In this document: positions 46,894 to 49,779 of the stretch, piece after piece
How the letters are laid out: each line of letters starts with the position of its first letter
How positions within the stretch are numbered: the first letter of the stretch is position 1
NCBI RefSeq assembly: GCF_016918935.1
Contig: NZ_JAFFOB010000022.1
Coordinates: 22,837 to 72,615, forward strand
Length of the DNA: 49,779 bases
Reading direction: 5' to 3'
From: Roseitranquillus sediminis
GTDB taxonomy: Bacteria > Pseudomonadota > Alphaproteobacteria > Rhodobacterales > Rhodobacteraceae
Notes under the pieces: generated by a model
Database searches by the model: none
Seen by the model: the letters and a program-made list of their open reading frames with translations, nothing else
Told to the model about the DNA's origin: nothing
Position numbers and translations under genes: made by a program

Positions 46894-47978
46894 GACGCCA
46901 TCGCCCGGAAACCGGCCAGCGCCGTCACGACGCGCGCGCAGGACGCCTCGTCCCCCACCGTGATCCGCAGCGCCTCGGGAAAGCCGTAGCCTGCGACACG
47001 GCGCACGATGATGCCCTCTTCGCGCAGGTGCGCATCGGCGGCCTCCGCCTCCCGCCGGTCGGCGAAGCGGGCGAGGACGTAGTTCGCGTGCGACCGATCC
47101 GAGGGAATGCCCAGCCCCGCCAACTCACCTGCGAGCCAGGCGCGCAGGCGGGCGTTCTCGGCGCGGCAGAACTCGGCCCACTCGCGATCCCGCACCGCCG
47201 CCTCCGCCGTCTCGAGCTGCGTCTGCGACAGGTTGAACGGCCCGCGGACCCGGTTGAGCACGTCGATCACGTGGTCCGGCCCAAAGGCCCAGCCGATCCG
47301 CAGCCCGCCCAAGCCATAGAGCTTGGAGAACGTCCGCGTCATCACGACATTCTCGCGCCGGCCGACCATTTCGGCGCCGCCGTCGTAGCCCTCGGCGAAC
47401 TCGGCGTAAGCGCCGTCGAGCACCAGAAGCGCCTGCGGCGGCAGCCCCTCGGCCAGCCGCTCCAGAGTCGCGCCGTCGATCATGGTCCCTGTCGGGTTGC
47501 CCGGGTTCGTCACGAAGACGAGCCGCGTCGCCCCCGAGCACGCCCCAAGCAGCGCGTCCACGTCCACCGTCCGGTCCCGCTCCGGCACCTCGACGGGCAG
47601 CGCTCCGGCGGCAAGGGCGCAGATCCGGTACATCGAGAAGCCGTGCCGCGTGTGCAGAACCTCCTCGCCCGGACCGGCATAGGCCTGGCAGAGAAAGGTC
47701 AGGATCTCATCCGAACCGGCGCCACAGATGATGCGCCCCGGTTCCAGCCCATGCACCTCGCCGATCGCAGCGCGCAGGGCGGCGTGGTCGGTCGAGGGAT
47801 AGCGATGCAGGCTCTCGACCGTGGCGGCGAAGGCCGCCTTCGCGCGCGGACTCGGCCCCCACGGGTTCTCGTTGGAACTGAGCTTCAGCACGTCTGCGCG
47901 ACCGGCCAGACGGCTCTCGCCGCCCTGATAGGGCGCGATGTCGAGGATGCCGGGCTGCGGGCGGATCTGGTCGGTCAT
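46890..47978 (-). CDS. hisC: Histidinol-phosphate aminotransferase
   Basis: 362-residue fold-type I PLP enzyme. The PLP lysine is probably K219 in [17 protein letters not shown]. Other landmarks are [13 protein letters not shown] (32-44), GAGSDEIL (87-94) and [12 protein letters not shown]. It transaminates imidazole acetol phosphate in histidine synthesis and, given its coupling to the tyrosine dehydrogenase, may also handle aromatic keto acids. Its start is 41 bases after hss on the same strand; the ribosome-binding site is weak. Confidence 0.94.
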   Translation of the reverse strand: MTDQIRPQPGILDIAPYQGGESRLAGRADVLKLSSNENPWGPSPRAKAAFAATVESLHRYPSTDHAALRAAIGEVHGLEPGRIICGAGSDEILTFLCQAYAGPGEEVLHTRHGFSMYRICALAAGALPVEVPERDRTVDVDALLGACSGATRLVFVTNPGNPTGTMIDGATLERLAEGLPPQALLVLDGAYAEFAEGYDGGAEMVGRRENVVMTRTFSKLYGLGGLRIGWAFGPDHVIDVLNRVRGPFNLSQTQLETAEAAVRDREWAEFCRAENARLRAWLAGELAGLGIPSDRSHANYVLARFADRREAEAADAHLREEGIIVRRVAGYGFPEALRITVGDEASCARVVTALAGFRAMAS

Positions 47979-48019
47979 GTCGGCGCTCTTCTAGCGGCGC
48001 GGCGCGGGGGCGGAAAGCC

Positions 48020-49447
48020 TCAACTCGCCAGCACGTTCCGGAACTGCCACGGGTCGCTCTCGTCGATGTCCTCGACGAAGTTGAACTGGCTCCAGCGGTC
48101 GGTCAGCGGCGTCCAGTCGGTGTAGTGCGCCTCGACCGGGCCGAGGTAGGGCCGCTGGATCTCGAGGCACCGCGAGTGATCCATCTCGTCGGTCTCGACA
48201 ATGCCCGCCTCCGGGTTCTCCAGCGCCCAGACCATGCCGGCGATCACCGCGCTCGCCACCTGCAGACCAGTCGCGTTCTGATACGGGGCGAGGTCGCGCG
48301 TCTCCTCGATGGAGAGGCGCGAGCCGAACCAGAGCGCGTTTCGCTCGTGGCCGTAGAGCAGGACGCCCAGCTCGTCGATGCCGCCCGTGATCTCGTGCTC
48401 CGTCAGGATGTGCTCCCGCTCCTGGATGCGGCCCGAGCCGAAGGTCTCGTGCAGGCTGAGCACCGCATCGTCGCACGGATGATAGGCATAGTGGCAGGTT
48501 GGCCGATACTCGGGCTCCGGTCCCTTGCCCACGGTGTAGTAGTCGCTGATCGAGATCGCCTCGTTGTGGGTGACGAGGAAGCCGAATTGTGGCCCCGGCG
48601 TCGGGCACCAGGTGTGGACGCGGGTGATCGCACCAGGCCGGTCGAGCCAGATCCCCGCTTGGCAGCCGCCCTCGTGGCGGTTGCCGTTCTCGGGGAACCA
48701 TGTCTCGTGCGTGCCCCAGCCCAGCTCGGCGGGCTGAAACCCTTCGGCGACGAAGCCCTCGACCGACCACGTGTTGACGAAGGTGCCCCGCGGTCGCGGC
48801 AGATGACGCGCCTGCGTGTCGCGCTCGGCAATGTGGATGCCCTTGACACTCAAGTCGCGCATCAGCGCCGCCCAGCCATCACGCTCGCCGGGCGCAGGGG
48901 TTTCACGACCCGTGTCGCGCGCCAGCGTCAAGAGCGCCTCCTTCACGAACCACGAGACCATTCCCGGATTCGCGCCGCAGCAGGAGACGGCGGTCGTGCC
49001 GCCCGGATGGCGCGCCTTCTCGTCCCGCACCGCCTGCCGCAGTGCGTAGTTGGTGCGCTGCGCGTTGCTCTCGGTCTCGAAGTAGAAGCCGGCCCACGGC
49101 TCCACGACCGTGTCGATGTAGAGGGTCCCGATCTCGCGGCAGAACCGCATGAGGTCGAGCGACGAGGTGTCGACCGACAGGTTCACGCAGAAGCCGCCGC
49201 CCTGCGGGAACACGTCCCGCAGGACCTCCCGGTAGTTGTCGCGGGTCAGCGCGGTCTGCACGTGCCGGATGCCGCGCTGGGCGAGGAAGTTGTGCTGGTC
49301 GTCATGCGGCTCGATCACAGCCATCTTCGTCAGGTTGAACTCGAAATGCCGCTCGATCAGCGGCAGCGTTCCCTTGCCGATCGATCCGAGACCGATGAGC
49401 ACGACGGGGCCGTCGATGCGGGCGTGGACGGGGTAGGCCTGGCTCAT
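48020..49447 (-). CDS. hss: Homospermidine synthase
   Basis: 475-residue NAD-dependent enzyme joining two putrescines, or putrescine and spermidine, into homospermidine, a polyamine typical of alphaproteobacteria. The start at 49447 (MSQAYPVHARIDGPVVLIGL) has a near-perfect AAGGAGGAG ribosome-binding site; a further upstream in-frame start lacks one. The Rossmann loop is IGLGSIGKG, and further conserved parts are IDTVVEPWAGFYFE, SCCGANPGMVSWFVKEAL and WFPENGNRHEGGCQAGIWLD. Length and ending (WQFRNVLAS) fit the family. Confidence 0.96.
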   Translation of the reverse strand: MSQAYPVHARIDGPVVLIGLGSIGKGTLPLIERHFEFNLTKMAVIEPHDDQHNFLAQRGIRHVQTALTRDNYREVLRDVFPQGGGFCVNLSVDTSSLDLMRFCREIGTLYIDTVVEPWAGFYFETESNAQRTNYALRQAVRDEKARHPGGTTAVSCCGANPGMVSWFVKEALLTLARDTGRETPAPGERDGWAALMRDLSVKGIHIAERDTQARHLPRPRGTFVNTWSVEGFVAEGFQPAELGWGTHETWFPENGNRHEGGCQAGIWLDRPGAITRVHTWCPTPGPQFGFLVTHNEAISISDYYTVGKGPEPEYRPTCHYAYHPCDDAVLSLHETFGSGRIQEREHILTEHEITGGIDELGVLLYGHERNALWFGSRLSIEETRDLAPYQNATGLQVASAVIAGMVWALENPEAGIVETDEMDHSRCLEIQRPYLGPVEAHYTDWTPLTDRWSQFNFVEDIDESDPWQFRNVLAS

Positions 49448-49712
49448 GCGCTCCTCCTTCGGTCGGGCGCCTTCTAGCGGCCCGGCGACGCGGGTACCAC
49501 CCGCGACCGGCGCGTGGGAGGCGAGGATCATGCTTGGCGAGACCCGCCTAGGCCGGCGCGCCCGAGCCCGGGCTGACCGCAGGCTGGAACCTGCGGCGGA
49601 TCAGTGGAGCGCTCGCCGCCCGTCAGATTTCAGACGCGCGGATGGCGATGCAACTTCCGAAGAACAGGAGCCGCTGCTCGCGATTCCCAATGCGTTTCCG
49701 CGCCCGGTTTGC
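49448..49712 (-). other. hss leader with a small hairpin
   Basis: No gene is visible. CGCGGGT and ACCCGCG (49489-49495 and 49499-49505) form a 7-bp stem with a 3-base loop about 40 bases upstream of the hss start. It could end the preceding minus-strand transcript or regulate hss, but there is no T-run. The hss promoter should lie here. Confidence 0.4.
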
Positions 49713-49779
49713 TCAAGCGGTGAGTTCTGCGCGGTTCAGCGCGCAGTGTGACCAGAGCTCGTCCATCGCGCGCACCAGC
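49713..49779 (-). CDS. 3' end of an unidentified minus-strand gene
   Basis: From the right edge a frame runs into a TGA at 49713-49715 and reads LVRAMDELWSHCALNRAELT followed by one Ala. The residue mix is protein-like, and the orientation matches hss. Only 21 codons are visible, so neither the family nor the reality of the gene can be settled. In relatives a polyamine gene often precedes hss, but nothing here proves that. Confidence 0.35.
   Translation of the reverse strand, partial: LVRAMDELWSHCALNRAELTA

Overview
The window is high-GC, densely coded DNA from an alphaproteobacterium, most likely of the Rhodobacterales (Paracoccaceae/Roseobacteraceae type). Pointers are the F1 ATP synthase operon atpHAGDC without F0 genes, a DUF1476 (zeta-type F1 inhibitor) gene divergent from purC, ribonuclease E with a long acidic S1 insertion, a betaine-homocysteine methyltransferase/corrinoid protein pair, a TAXI-TRAP transporter, a DUF2125 protein, a DUF6494-mrp pair and homospermidine synthase. 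No rRNA, tRNA, CRISPR array, transposase or integrase was seen. Identifications rest on reading translations and motifs by eye; no search was run.

Layout. 1-7.7 kb, minus strand: purC-purS-purQ (overlapping), then a DctB/DctD-like two-component pair, then rne, which runs off the left edge. 7.8-13.1 kb: DUF1476 and bmt (plus), a radical SAM protein (minus), a corrinoid protein (plus), a decayed membrane-protein gene, then DUF6494-mrp. 13.1-18.5 kb: gluconokinase (minus), an L,D-transpeptidase overlapping a DsbA-like protein (plus), and a type I secretion HlyD/ABC pair (minus) with no cargo or outer-membrane partner here. 18.7-25.5 kb, minus strand: TAXI binding protein, fused TRAP permease, N-formylglutamate amidohydrolase family protein, DUF1704 (QEGLA) metallopeptidase-like protein and glutathione-synthetase-like ATP-grasp enzyme. 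These five are collinear, with ATGA overlaps between the three enzymes and strong hairpins in the two other junctions. This is the best candidate for an undescribed system. 25.6-28.6 kb: class III aminotransferase and a GH13 alpha-glucosidase (minus). 28.9-30.6 kb: an endolysin-like muramidase and a holin-like membrane protein (plus). 30.6-35.5 kb: atpHAGDC (minus). 35.7-39.7 kb: SAM methyltransferase (minus), gloB and clpA (plus). 39.8-43.6 kb: an ExbB/MotA-like protein and an OmpA/MotB-like protein with a very long coiled coil (minus). 43.6-49.4 kb: chaC (minus), DUF2125 (plus), hisC-tyrosine dehydrogenase-extensin (minus), and hss (minus). An unidentified minus-strand gene end lies at the right edge.

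Functional links. purCSQ supply de novo purine synthesis. bmt and the corrinoid protein suggest methyl-group transfer from betaine-type compounds. DUF1476 probably restrains the F1 ATPase encoded 23 kb away. In the TAXI-TRAP operon, import of an organic or amino acid is joined to an amidohydrolase, a putative peptidase and a ligase, so uptake followed by peptide or N-acyl amino acid remodelling is a reasonable inference. The DctD-like regulator lacks the sigma-54 contact loop and has an altered Walker B, so it probably does not work as a classical sigma-54 activator.
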